From JAXMAF01 sp046350555 (GTDB lineage Bacteria; Planctomycetota; Phycisphaerae; Phycisphaerales; SM1A02): a DNA stretch of 64,000 nt. The stretch lies in assembly GCA_046350555.1 (NCBI GenBank), contig JAXMAF010000006.1, forward strand, positions 203,320 to 267,319, written 5' to 3'. Within the stretch, counting starts at the first letter, position 1, and every line of letters starts with the position of its first letter. The notes below the pieces were generated by a model. The model did no database searches. It saw nothing but the letters and a program-made list of their open reading frames with translations, and was not told the origin of the DNA. A program made the translations under genes and the position numbers. Of the stretch, positions 8,265-16,801 are shown in pieces.

Positions 8265-9521
8265 ATGCCCAAGCCGTATCCGCGGAAGGAACGTCTCGAG
8301 GAGCTGATCGCGCTTGCGCGGCGATATCGCGACTGGACCGACAAGCAACTCGCATTGGAGCTCGGCCGCAACGTGCACAACCTCGTGCCGGACAGCGGCG
8401 TGCCGAAGCTGGACCTCGTCATGAGGCTCGCGGAGGCGCTCGACTGGCCGGTGGATATTGCGGTGCGGGAGTTGTGCGACGGGCCGGAACCGACTTCCGC
8501 GCGCGTCACGGACGGTCGGACCGCAATTGAACTTCTCCGTGACGGTTATGCGGAGTTGAACCACGGCAACCGGGTGCGTGCGGCGGAACTCGCTCAACTT
8601 GCGCATGACAGGGCCGCGGACGATCAACAGACCCGCGAACACGCGGTGCTTCTTCAATGCACCTGCTTGGACCAGCTTGGGCATTACACGCGTGCGCTCG
8701 AAGTGATTCGGCTCGCGTTGCAACGAAGCGACGGCTCGCGGCACTTCGGCTACCTGCTTCGAGCGAACCTTGCCGGAGCCCACTATCTGCTGGGTCAATA
8801 CGTGGAGGCCGCAGGAATCGCGACGGCTGTGATCAGCGAGCTTCAAGACGTCGAGCGAACCGATGCTCGCCGGCTTCCATTGGGAATCGCCTTCGCCGTG
8901 CGGGGCGATTGCCGCCGAGTTCGGGCAGGGGCCTCCGCGGAAGGTCGCGAAGAGACCGCCCGCGCGGCAATCTCGGATCTAGCGATCGCCGAGTCGATCC
9001 TTGACGATCATGATACCCGAGGTGGCCTGCCTCGCGACTCAGCCAATGCCCGGATCTGTCGAGGTGGAATCCTCGAGATGGAGGCACTTCTGGGATTGAC
9101 CGCGCCACGGGTGGCCCTCAACCGGTTTCTCGCCGAGTTGGAACTGCCGGCGTGCCCGACCGACGGTGAACGTTCACCGTGGATCGAGGCGCTCGGGTGG
9201 TGGTGCATCTTCGGCAGCAACGTCGCGATGCGGCACCTGACCGATCCAGCCGAATTGCAGCGCGTGATGGCAATCTTGACGAACAAAGCCGACGAGATTG
9301 CCGAGCAGCTCGGGCACTGGGCGCTTCGAGAGCACGTCTGGATGCTCGAGCACACGCGACGGAGGCTCAGTGAATACGGCGAGAGCGAGGTCAAGCCGGA
9401 GTGGGTGCTGGATTCGGACGACCTTCGGATCGTTGCTGGAGCCATCGGACGATTCCCGACCTTCCGCGAAACGGGGTGGCAGATCCTGCGGTCGGTTCGC
9501 CTCGTCGAGGACCTTTCATGA
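8265..9521 (+). CDS. HTH-type regulator with TPR-like helical domain
   Basis: 418 residues. The N-terminus (about 8-65) looks like an XRE-type helix-turn-helix: LIALARRYRDWTDKQLALELGRN then VPKLDLVMRLAEALDWP. Residues 85-300 form helical repeats resembling TPRs (RAAELAQLAHDRA, LLRANLAGAHYLLGQYVEAAGIA), an architecture common in Rgg- or PlcR-like sensors. No effector domain is seen. The ATG at 8265 has GGGAGAG upstream. Its TGA overlaps the ATG of the next gene (ATGA), so a small exported protein is translationally coupled to it. A peptide-responsive switch is a possible reading, but is inference. Confidence 0.72.
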   Translation: MPKPYPRKERLEELIALARRYRDWTDKQLALELGRNVHNLVPDSGVPKLDLVMRLAEALDWPVDIAVRELCDGPEPTSARVTDGRTAIELLRDGYAELNHGNRVRAAELAQLAHDRAADDQQTREHAVLLQCTCLDQLGHYTRALEVIRLALQRSDGSRHFGYLLRANLAGAHYLLGQYVEAAGIATAVISELQDVERTDARRLPLGIAFAVRGDCRRVRAGASAEGREETARAAISDLAIAESILDDHDTRGGLPRDSANARICRGGILEMEALLGLTAPRVALNRFLAELELPACPTDGERSPWIEALGWWCIFGSNVAMRHLTDPAELQRVMAILTNKADEIAEQLGHWALREHVWMLEHTRRRLSEYGESEVKPEWVLDSDDLRIVAGAIGRFPTFRETGWQILRSVRLVEDLS

Positions 9522-9868
9522 CTGTGCCCCCAGCGTCAACACGACTCTCGGTCCGCCGGACCACCATCACGCTTGGCGCCATCGCCGTCGCGTTCATCGC
9601 CGCGACGCACCAAGCGGGTGCCGTTCAGGTACGCCACCCCGTTCCACATTGGGTGGTGACGGACTACCTGGGCTTGCCTCCTCCCCCCATTTCACCGGCA
9701 ATCCTCCAGCAATTCTGGCACCTGTACACGGCGTTCCAAGCCTCCAAGGCCGACTCCTCGATGCCCTTCAGCCAATGGCTGATCGTCAACGGGATCAACG
9801 ATCCGCACCTGTTCGCGGCCATGATGCTGTTGTACCAGTGGTACGCGCAGAATCATGAAGTTGCGTGA
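9518..9868 (+). CDS. small exported protein coupled to the HTH-TPR regulator
   Basis: 116 residues beginning MTVPPASTRLSVRRTTITLG, with a positively charged N-region, a hydrophobic core to about residue 32 and a likely signal-peptidase site after QAGA. The mature part (~80 residues) is rich in Trp, Tyr and Pro (HWVVTDYLGLPPPP, FWHLYTAF, MMLLYQWYAQNHEVA) and has no Cys. Its start overlaps the stop of the regulator gene by four bases. No family is recognised. Small size, export and coupling to a TPR regulator would fit a secreted signal or its precursor, without direct proof. Confidence 0.68.
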   Translation: MTVPPASTRLSVRRTTITLGAIAVAFIAATHQAGAVQVRHPVPHWVVTDYLGLPPPPISPAILQQFWHLYTAFQASKADSSMPFSQWLIVNGINDPHLFAAMMLLYQWYAQNHEVA

Positions 9869-9993
9869 AAGCGCGCAAGTTTGAGCGTCCTTCCTTCCGC
9901 GCGATCGCGTCGCCGACGTCGAGCGAGCCCAGCCCCGCGGCGTGGTGCGCCGCCGCGTCTGCACGATTGCCGGGGATGGTTCCGCCGTGAGAC

Positions 9994-10102
9994 GTGTCCC
10001 AGTTGATTCTCGGGTCCCACCTCAACCCAATGCCGCCGTGAGACGCCGTTGTGGGCCGGGGGGTCGAACGCATGGAGGCCTGCGGGAATCCGGATCGGTC
10101 CG
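9994..10102 (+). repeat. 110-bp dispersed intergenic element, copy A
   Basis: One of four related copies (also 20745-20856, 51481-51589, 61183-61290), all in the same orientation. Shared blocks in order are TCCCAGTTGATTCTCG, CCGCCGTGAGACGCCG, GTGGGC, GGGGTCGAACGCATGGAGG and GGAATCCG. Copy A lies in the gap between two convergent genes and has an extra CCGCCGTGAGACG just upstream (9983-9995). The rest of the 9869-10118 gap holds no supported gene. Confidence 0.85.
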
Positions 10103-10118
10103 CGCGTCGTGCTCGCTC

Positions 10119-12428
10119 CTACCGATCGATCATCACGCCCCACAATCCACTCGCCTTCGGCGCCGAGGCGGCCGGTCCACCCGTCGCGGTCGTGGCGTTG
10201 TTCGCGCGCCCCGCGCTGAAGATGTCGCGCCCGCCGCCGAGATCCATCAGCAGGCTGAACGATCCAGCCTGCGTGCGATCGAAGTGGTACTCGTTGCCGC
10301 CGCTGGCGCCTTGCACGGCGTTGCCGCGCGCGGAGTACCGGTCGTCGCCCTGCAAGTCGACGAGGAACGCGAACGCCTGCTGCGCCGCGGCACCCTGGGC
10401 CAGGTCGTCGGCCTGATATGAATCGTCGCCGGCGCGATCGAGAAGCAATCCCGCGCCGATGTCCCATCCGGCGCCCTGGCTCGCCGCGGTCATCGACCAG
10501 TACGTGTCGTCGCCCGCCGCGTCGATCAGCGCGCCGAACGCCTGATGCACTCCGAATCCCTGGCCGTAGCGATTGCCGTAGTAGATGTCGCGGCCGCCTC
10601 CGTCGAAGAGGACGCCGAGCGAATGGAAGTACGCGCCGCCCTGGGCGAACTCGCCGGCTTCGTACCGGTCGTCGCCGGCGAAGTCGCAGAGCAGCCCGAC
10701 GCCTCCCGCGGCGTACTGCCGGTAGCCGAAGCCGACGCCCTGCGAGAAGGAGCTGTACACGGCCGGCGTGTCGTAGGCCGAGGGATGCGGTCCGTTGGCG
10801 CGGTAGAGGTCGCGCCCCCCGTCGTCGATCAGGGCCCCGAGGCCGCCCGGCCCGCCGACACCCTCGCAGAGGAACTCGCCGAGGTACGTGTCGGCACCGC
10901 CGCCGAGATCCACCAGCAGGCCCGCCCCGTAGACACCCGCGCCGAGCGACCAGGCGCCACCCACGTAGACGTCGTCGCCGGCGCGATCGAGCACGATGGA
11001 GATGCCGAAGAGCGCCGCGCCCACGGAGAGCAGTCCGCCTTCGTAGCGGTCGTTGCCTGCGCGATCGTCGATGATCGACACGCCAAGGAGCGCCGATCCC
11101 GGTCCCTGGTCGGGCGTTCCGGTGTACGTGTCGTTGCCCGCGAGGTCGATGATCGCCCGGTTGCCGATGCAGAGGCCCGATGCCTCGTAGCGATCGTCGC
11201 CGCCGAGATCGATCACCGCGGCGATCTTCGTCATGTCGTAGCGGTTTGGTCCCTTGCCGCCGATGATGCACCAGCCGACTCCCGGCACGAACTCGCTGTT
11301 GAGGATCTCTCCCTCGACGGCGCCGCGCAGCTCGTCGCGCAGCGGCTCGGGCTCGGCGTCGGCCGTCTCCGGCTCGACGACGATCTCGGCGTCCATGTTG
11401 TTGAGCGCCGCGAGGAGCGCCGCGAAGTCGACGTCCATCGAGGCGCGGATCACCGCGATGTGGCGCAGCGCATCCGGCCCCTGGATCAGGAACGTGCGCT
11501 CGGGGACGCGCAGGAACTCGAGCGCCTGCCGCGCAAACGAGTCGTCCTGGGCGAGCTTGCCCAGCGCGCGCTCCGCGAAACGTCTCGATTCGTTGAGCAG
11601 GAAGTCGAGGGCGAAGATCCCCTGCTGCGACTCGCGCACCGTCACCGTGCCCTGCCCCGGCGCCTCGGGCATGGGCAGGTCGAGCGCCTTGGCGACGAGC
11701 TCGACGGCCGCCGAGATGGGGCGCGACGGAATGGCCCTCGCGGGGTTCATGACGGCATCGGCGACCTCGGGCAGCCGCAGCGGGTTGGCGAAGAGAGCGC
11801 GCACCGCCGCCAGCTCGTGGACGTCGGTCTCGGTGGCGGCGCGATCGCGGAAGACGCCGAGCAGCCGATCGAGCGGCTCGCGCAGTCCCTTGGTGGCGAT
11901 CGCCTCGCCAAGGGGCGACGCCGCGTCGTTCGGATCGAGCAGCGCCGTCGTCGGAAGCGAGATGTCGCGCTTCCCGACCTGTGGTCGACCGAGCGTTCCG
12001 GTCCACTCCTCGCGCTCGGCCAGGACGACCACGATCGTCCTCACATCGTCCTCGTGATCGATCGTCGAAGGAAACGACGCGCCGCGCTGCTTCGCGGCGC
12101 GGTAGGCGATCGAGATGCGGTCTCCCGGCTTCGACGCCTCGACCAGCTTCCGCAGCCCGGCCTCGTCGACGGGCTGGCCGTTGACGCGCACGATCAGGTC
12201 CGGCCGGCAGAGCGTCGGCGAGACGAGTCCCTGGCCGTCGAGCGGACCCGGCAGGACCCACGAGACGATCGCGCCGACGTCGGGCACGTCGCGCAGGCTC
12301 AGGCCGAGGTAGCCGCCTTCGAGGCGGGCGGGCGCGGGACGGACCGGCGCCGCGTCGCCGCCGCTCGCGGGCGGCGCGAAGGCTGGCGAGAGCAGCATCG
12401 CCAGCGCCATCGAGGATCTGAGTCGCAT
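10119..12428 (-). CDS. exported PDZ-domain protein with beta-roll/helix repeats
   Basis: 769 residues with a signal peptide (MRLRSSMALAMLLSPAFA). Residues ~38-135 form a PDZ-like domain: GGYLGLSLRDVP, DLIVRVNGQPVDEAGLRKLV, GDRISIAYRAA. A helical middle (~150-400) follows. From ~430 to the end come about twelve repeats of 25-30 residues with the pattern D-x-x-G-x-D-x-Y followed by a Gly/Ala-rich turn (GGDDRYEASG, AGNDTYTGT, AGDDVYVGG, GGGADTYLGE), as in Ca-binding or right-handed repeat folds. Likely a periplasmic or surface scaffold. It lies 56 bases downstream of the FG-GAP protein on the same strand, probably one operon. There are no catalytic residues for a PDZ protease, so the role is unknown. 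Confidence 0.75.
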   Translation of the reverse strand: MRLRSSMALAMLLSPAFAPPASGGDAAPVRPAPARLEGGYLGLSLRDVPDVGAIVSWVLPGPLDGQGLVSPTLCRPDLIVRVNGQPVDEAGLRKLVEASKPGDRISIAYRAAKQRGASFPSTIDHEDDVRTIVVVLAEREEWTGTLGRPQVGKRDISLPTTALLDPNDAASPLGEAIATKGLREPLDRLLGVFRDRAATETDVHELAAVRALFANPLRLPEVADAVMNPARAIPSRPISAAVELVAKALDLPMPEAPGQGTVTVRESQQGIFALDFLLNESRRFAERALGKLAQDDSFARQALEFLRVPERTFLIQGPDALRHIAVIRASMDVDFAALLAALNNMDAEIVVEPETADAEPEPLRDELRGAVEGEILNSEFVPGVGWCIIGGKGPNRYDMTKIAAVIDLGGDDRYEASGLCIGNRAIIDLAGNDTYTGTPDQGPGSALLGVSIIDDRAGNDRYEGGLLSVGAALFGISIVLDRAGDDVYVGGAWSLGAGVYGAGLLVDLGGGADTYLGEFLCEGVGGPGGLGALIDDGGRDLYRANGPHPSAYDTPAVYSSFSQGVGFGYRQYAAGGVGLLCDFAGDDRYEAGEFAQGGAYFHSLGVLFDGGGRDIYYGNRYGQGFGVHQAFGALIDAAGDDTYWSMTAASQGAGWDIGAGLLLDRAGDDSYQADDLAQGAAAQQAFAFLVDLQGDDRYSARGNAVQGASGGNEYHFDRTQAGSFSLLMDLGGGRDIFSAGRANNATTATGGPAASAPKASGLWGVMIDR

Positions 12429-12484
12429 GTTCACGGGACAATTGTGGTCGAGCCGCCCACCGCGTGCCAGCCGTCGCGGCGCGT

Positions 12485-14458
12485 TCAGCGCCGTGCGCCG
12501 TCCATCGCGATCGTCCAGCGTCCGGCGGGAACGTCGTGCAGCACCGTCGGAGGAAGCTCTTCGACGACGCCCTGGGCGCCAACCGTGCGCCCAGGCCAGC
12601 GGATGCGCACCTCGCTCGCCGTGGCGAACGCGCCGAGCCCGACGTGGGCGATGAAGTCGCCCTGCTTGCCGGCGTGACCGCCGGGGCCGACGACCTGCGC
12701 GACGCGCTTCGTCCCGTCGGGAAGCGTCACCTCGACGATCGCACCGATGGCGGCGCTGTTCACGCGCACGCCGTCGCCCCGCAGGCGCAGGTGCAGCGAC
12801 CGGTTGGTTCCGCTCGCCTCGTTGCGCAGGAGCGCGGGATGGGGCGAACGACCGCGGATCTGGTCGGGGCCGTATCGATTGAACGTCTGCCCCGCGAGGA
12901 TGTCGAGGTCGCCGTCGCCATCGAAGTCGGCAAGGGCGATCTGCTGCGAGCCATCGTGATCGATGCCGATCGCCGTCGTCGCGTCGCGCAGCCGCGCCGG
13001 GTCGTTGATCGAGCCTTGCAGGAAGACGCGCAGCCGCTGGTTGTCGGGATAGTCGCCCGACGACACGATCACGTCGAGGCGACCATCGTTGTCGAGGTCG
13101 GCCAAGGCGCCGAAGAGATCGCCCTGGTTCCAGCGCTGCTCGTCGGGCGAGCCCGCGGCCGGAATGCGATCGAGCGAGAAGGCGGGAACGTCGCTGAATG
13201 CATACGGCGCGGTCACACCGCTGGACGAGGCTACGAGCCCGCCTCCGATCGGCGGCGGAACGACGCTTGGCCGGAAGCCGGGAATCGCCGGCGTCGGGCC
13301 CTCCGCGAAGAGCACGCGCGTCCGATCGGACGATTCGCCCGCCCAGGCGTGCGTGATGTCGGTGATCAGCACGTCGAAGCGTCCGTCGCCGTCCACGTCG
13401 CCGACGGAGGCGTCGAAGTTGTTGCCGTTGGAACGAAACGGCTTCTCGTCCTCGCGCGCGAAGCGGGGATCGGTCTTGCCGCGCTCGGCGAGCCAGGGCG
13501 GATACCTGCCATGGCGGATCGCGTCGCCGTCGACGCGCATCGCCGGTGCAAGGTCGACCCACGTGCCGTCGGCCGCGGCGCACCAGAGGCGGTTCCAGCG
13601 GCGGCCATAGCCGAGTTCCAGGAGGAGCGGCCGCACAAACCCGTCGAGACGGCAGATGAGCGTGCCGAAGGTCGGCCGACCGGCGAGATCGTGCTCCTCG
13701 TCGAACGTCGCGGCATCCTCGGGCAGCGCGACACGCGTCCAGCGCGGCTCGCCGCCGCGCGGTGCCGCAACGGCGTCCGGCGCCGCATCGCCTGCGGGCT
13801 TCGTGGATGCGTCGCGGGCCGCGCTCATCAACAGGTCGTTGGTGAACGCCTCGACGCCGTGACCGTACCAGACGTACGTGTTCCCGAACCAGAGGTCGAG
13901 CCAGCCGTCGAGATCCACGTCGCCGACGGCGATGGCGATCGTTGGCCGTGGCGGAACGGGAAGCAGGATCGGCGCCTCGAACGTGCCGTCGCCGCGACCG
14001 CGCTGCCAGCGTGTGCGCTTGCCGTGATCCTTCCAGGCGCCGTCGCCCTCGGCCTTGTTGCCGACATCGCAGAACTCGGCGGTGATCGCGTCGGGCCTGC
14101 CATCGTTGTCGAGGTCGGCGAAGACCGCGACGGTGCCGGACTGCGGCACATCGAGCCCCGTCGTGTCGGCCGGAACCTCTACGAATCGGCGACCGCACGG
14201 CGACGTCGCATCGACGCGGTTCATGAAGACGCGATGACGGTCGATCACGAGGTCCGCGAAGCCATCGCCGTCGAGATCGACCGCGGAAACCCGGGCGACC
14301 GTCTCGGGGATGACGTCGGTACCGAGGCCGAACATGGCGGTCGCGTCGACGAAGCGCTGGACGATCGGCGGCGGCGGTGCCGGCGGCGCGGTGAGGAACA
14401 TGCAGGGAGCGTAGTGGGTGAAGCGGACGGGGCCGGCGGTGCGGCGCGAGGCGTCCAT
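12485..14458 (-). CDS. FG-GAP/VCBS-repeat CRTAC1-like protein with ASPIC/UnbV C-terminus
   Basis: About 657 residues. Repeated FG-GAP calcium-type loops follow the D-x-D-x-D-G pattern: AVDLDGDGFADLV, FADLDNDGRPDAI, VGDVDLDGWLDLWFG, VGDVDGDGRFDVLI, LADLDNDGRLDVIV, LADFDGDGDLDILAG, consistent with a beta-propeller. The last ~90 residues (AIGAIVEVTLPDGTKR, HVGLGAFATASEVRIRWP) match the ASPIC/UnbV module. The start at ATG 14458 has GAGGGA upstream; GTG 14509 is the alternative. No clear signal peptide is seen from either. Such proteins are abundant in planctomycetes and are thought to be extracytoplasmic binding proteins. Upstream member of a two-gene unit with the PDZ/beta-roll gene, divergent from the pseudouridine synthase. 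Confidence 0.85.
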   Translation of the reverse strand: MDASRRTAGPVRFTHYAPCMFLTAPPAPPPPIVQRFVDATAMFGLGTDVIPETVARVSAVDLDGDGFADLVIDRHRVFMNRVDATSPCGRRFVEVPADTTGLDVPQSGTVAVFADLDNDGRPDAITAEFCDVGNKAEGDGAWKDHGKRTRWQRGRGDGTFEAPILLPVPPRPTIAIAVGDVDLDGWLDLWFGNTYVWYGHGVEAFTNDLLMSAARDASTKPAGDAAPDAVAAPRGGEPRWTRVALPEDAATFDEEHDLAGRPTFGTLICRLDGFVRPLLLELGYGRRWNRLWCAAADGTWVDLAPAMRVDGDAIRHGRYPPWLAERGKTDPRFAREDEKPFRSNGNNFDASVGDVDGDGRFDVLITDITHAWAGESSDRTRVLFAEGPTPAIPGFRPSVVPPPIGGGLVASSSGVTAPYAFSDVPAFSLDRIPAAGSPDEQRWNQGDLFGALADLDNDGRLDVIVSSGDYPDNQRLRVFLQGSINDPARLRDATTAIGIDHDGSQQIALADFDGDGDLDILAGQTFNRYGPDQIRGRSPHPALLRNEASGTNRSLHLRLRGDGVRVNSAAIGAIVEVTLPDGTKRVAQVVGPGGHAGKQGDFIAHVGLGAFATASEVRIRWPGRTVGAQGVVEELPPTVLHDVPAGRWTIAMDGARR

Positions 14459-14521
14459 GCGAGTCCCTCGTTCCCGTTCCGCGGCGAACGCGGGGCGACA
14501 ACCGGTCACCTACGCTCGCCC

Positions 14522-15403
14522 ATGGCTCGTCGTGGTCACTCGTTCACGGACGCCGCGCGCGGCGAGCGGCTTCAGCGCGTGCTCGCGGACGCCGGCGTCG
14601 GCTCGCGCCGACATTGCGAGGCGTTGATCGAGGCCGGCGCCGTCACCGTCAACGGCGAAGTGGTCGATTCGCTCCCGGCGTGGGTCGATCCACGGAGCGA
14701 CCGGATCGTTGTCGATGGCCGTCCGATGAAGCGAGACCGCGATCGCCCCATCTACATCATGCTCAACAAGCCACGTGGCGTGGTCTCGACCAACAGCGAC
14801 CCCGAGGGACGCCCGCGCGCCATCGACCTGGTGCAGCATCCGGACCGGCCGCGGCTCTATCCCGTTGGGCGCCTGGACATGGATTCGTCGGGTCTCCTGC
14901 TGCTCACCAACGACGGCGAGCTCGCCAACCGCCTCACGCATCCGAGCTTCGAGGTGCACAAGGGCTACGAGGTCGTGGTCGGCGGGCTGCTTCAACCGGA
15001 GGACGCCAAGCACCTCGAGCTGGGCATCTTCCTGCCGGAGCGACCGGCGCGCTCGCGCGAACGCGCCGAGCGCGGCGGTCGGGGCGCGAGGGGCGAGCGC
15101 GCCGGCTCGGGACCGGCGGCGCGCGCGGCGCCGCGAGGGCGTCGCACGCAGCGCAGCTCGTTGCGGATCCTGGCCCGCGACCGCGACCGCACGATCCTCT
15201 ACATGGAGCTGCGCGAGGGTCGGAACCGCCAGATCCGCCGCATGATGCAACGGCTGGGACATCCGGTGAAGAAGCTCAAGCGCGTCTGCATGGGGCCGTT
15301 GCAGCTCAAGGGTCTCGGCATCGGGGAATGGCGGGAGCTGACGGCGAGGGAGCTGGCGGCGCTGCGCCGAGCGACCGACGGCGCGGCGCGGCAGGCGACC
15401 TAG
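14522..15403 (+). CDS. pseudouridine synthase, RluB/RsuA family
   Basis: Isomerises uridine to pseudouridine in rRNA. An N-terminal S4 RNA-binding domain (RLQRVLADAGVGSRRHCEALIEAG, VTVNG) is followed by the catalytic domain with YIMLNKPRGVVST, GRLDMDSSGLLLLTNDG (catalytic Asp in GRLD), THPSFEVHKGYEV and the C-terminal motif REGRNRQIRRMMQRLGHPV. An unusual Arg/Gly-rich insertion of ~45 residues (about 175-220) sits within the catalytic domain. 293 residues. RluB (23S U2605) is more likely than RsuA by overall pattern, but the exact target is inferred. It is divergent from the FG-GAP gene. Confidence 0.9.
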   Translation: MARRGHSFTDAARGERLQRVLADAGVGSRRHCEALIEAGAVTVNGEVVDSLPAWVDPRSDRIVVDGRPMKRDRDRPIYIMLNKPRGVVSTNSDPEGRPRAIDLVQHPDRPRLYPVGRLDMDSSGLLLLTNDGELANRLTHPSFEVHKGYEVVVGGLLQPEDAKHLELGIFLPERPARSRERAERGGRGARGERAGSGPAARAAPRGRRTQRSSLRILARDRDRTILYMELREGRNRQIRRMMQRLGHPVKKLKRVCMGPLQLKGLGIGEWRELTARELAALRRATDGAARQAT

Positions 15404-15471
15404 GAGCTCGCGGCGACGAGACGACTGACGCGCGGCCCGGCGGACGATGCGCGTCGCCCTATGATCGTCGG

Positions 15472-15705
15472 ATGCCTCTCTACGAATACGTCTGCGAGAC
15501 CGATGGATCCCGGATCGAGCTCATCAGGCCGATGCGCGACGCCGATGCGCCGGTCGAGGATCCCGACGGCAAGGGTCGGCGCTTCACCCGGGCGCTCAGC
15601 ATGCCGATGCTCCGCAACGCCGACTCCGGCGCCTCGACGGCGACCGCGCCCTCGGGCGGCATGTGCGGCTGCGGCAAGTCGCACGGCGGCTGCGGGCGCG
15701 GCTAG
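15472..15705 (+). CDS. FmdB-like small protein with degenerate zinc ribbon
   Basis: 77 residues starting MPLYEYVCETDG, the opening of FmdB-type zinc-ribbon proteins (normally YEYxCxxCG). Here the second Cys of the first knuckle is replaced (CETDG) and the CPxCG pair is missing. Instead the tail is Cys/Gly-rich (MCGCGKSHGGCGRG), with four Cys. It may bind metal in a different way or be a degenerate family member. It lies 68 bases downstream of the pseudouridine synthase on the same strand. The stop TAG overlaps the left end of a foldback element. Confidence 0.65.
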   Translation: MPLYEYVCETDGSRIELIRPMRDADAPVEDPDGKGRRFTRALSMPMLRNADSGASTATAPSGGMCGCGKSHGGCGRG

Positions 15706-15868
15706 CAGCCCGTGGCGAAAGTGCTGCGTCGCCGAAACCGAGTCCGCTTCCGCAGGGCAAGGAGCCGTCGCGCCGCTGTATTCCAAGGAATCTACCGCAA
15801 GCGACGGCGACGCAGCCATGCGGGAGTGGGCTCGGTTGCAGGCAGCATGACTTTCGCCACGGGCTGCT
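15704..15868. mobile_element. MITE-like foldback element
   Basis: The left end AGCAGCCCGTGGCGAAAGT (15704-15722) is repeated in inverted orientation at 15850-15868. Both arms stay complementary towards the centre: GCTGC, ACCGAGYCC..YCCGC, GTCGC and finally TTCC/GGAA around TTCCAAGGAA at 15781-15790. The whole ~165 bases would therefore fold into one long imperfect hairpin. No reading frame is inside. A solitary copy of the same end is at 31197-31215. The arrangement fits a miniature inverted-repeat element or REP doublet; no target-site duplication is obvious. Confidence 0.7.
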
Positions 15869-15933
15869 AGGGCGACAGGCGTTCGAGGACGCCCGGCGTT
15901 CAATCGCCCGTCGCCGTCACCCTACCCTCGCCG

Positions 15934-16674
15934 ATGATCCTGCACGGCGTCGACTTCTCCGGCGGCGACCAGCCCGGTGGAAAGATCTGGGTGGCCACGC
16001 GCGACGGCCGCCGGCCGGTCGCGCTGCGGCGCGGCTTCGACCACCACGCGCTCGTCGAGTTGATCGCGGCGAGCGCCTCGGACGGCCGGCCGCATCTGTG
16101 GCGCATCGACGCGCCGTTCGCCGTCGCGATCGAGACGCTTGCGGCGCACGGGATCGATCCAACCTGGAGCGCCATGTCGACGTGGCTCGGTTCGTTCGGA
16201 ACGCCGCGCGAGTGGCGCAGCGCCTGCCGCGGACTCGATCGCGCGGAACCGAGGCGCGCAACCGATCGCGAGGCGCGGACGCCGATGGCTCCCCAGAACC
16301 TGCGGGTCTTCAAGCAGACGTGGTCGGCGATCACGAGGATCCTCGTTCCGCTGGCGGCGCGGGGCGTGCGCATCGAACCGGTCGCGGGACCACGGACCGC
16401 ATGCGTCGTGGTCGCCGAAGGCTGTCCCGCGAGTGCGCTGCACGCGCGCGGCTGGCCGGTCCGCGGATACAAGGGCGCCGGCCAGCCACCGATGCAGCGG
16501 CGCCGCGAGATCGTCGCCGGGCTGCGCCGCGAGAAGGTCGACATCGCGCCGGCCGCCGCGCAGATGGCCATCGACGACACCGAGGGCGATGGCGTCGACG
16601 CGCTCCTGTTGGTGGCGAATCCGACACAGACCGTCGTGCCGCAGGAGGGCATGGCGGAGGCGTGGGTGTACTAG
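15934..16674 (+). CDS. DUF429 family protein (predicted RNase H-like fold)
   Basis: 246 residues. The N-terminal GVDFSGG and the acidic position in LWRIDAPFAV resemble the first strands of DUF429 proteins, a family predicted to adopt an RNase H-like fold. Further on, APQNLRVFKQTWSAI, RGYKGAGQPPMQRRREIVAGL and MAIDDTEGDGVDALLLVA supply the late acidic residues (DD...D) expected for metal binding. The reaction is unknown. It is preceded by the foldback element and followed by short GC palindromic repeats. Confidence 0.72.
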   Translation: MILHGVDFSGGDQPGGKIWVATRDGRRPVALRRGFDHHALVELIAASASDGRPHLWRIDAPFAVAIETLAAHGIDPTWSAMSTWLGSFGTPREWRSACRGLDRAEPRRATDREARTPMAPQNLRVFKQTWSAITRILVPLAARGVRIEPVAGPRTACVVVAEGCPASALHARGWPVRGYKGAGQPPMQRRREIVAGLRREKVDIAPAAAQMAIDDTEGDGVDALLLVANPTQTVVPQEGMAEAWVY

Positions 16675-16676
16675 TT

Positions 16677-16800
16677 TGAGCGCTCCGTAGCGGGCTCCGC
16701 CCGCACACTCGCTTCTGTACGCCGCGCCGGGCAGAGCCCGGCGGGCTGAATGGACGCCCTGGGTCGGCCCTCCGTCACACGCTCCGCCCGCACACTCGCT
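16677..16800. repeat. GC-palindromic repeat units (same family as 17707-17914)
   Basis: Two units carry GAGCGCTCCGT and CGCCCGCACACTCGCT: one at about 16677-16714 and a shorter one at about 16768-16800, joined by a GCCGGGC/GCCCGGC palindrome. The family recurs downstream of the tRNA. It fills the gap between the DUF429 and queE genes, which converge here, so it may act as a bidirectional terminator, although no T-tract is present. Confidence 0.6.
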
Positions 16801-16801
16801 C

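Noticed and set aside
10545..12677. A 710-residue plus-strand open frame
   Set aside because: Antisense to the PDZ/beta-roll gene; no motif, charge pattern typical of reversed GC-rich coding sequence.
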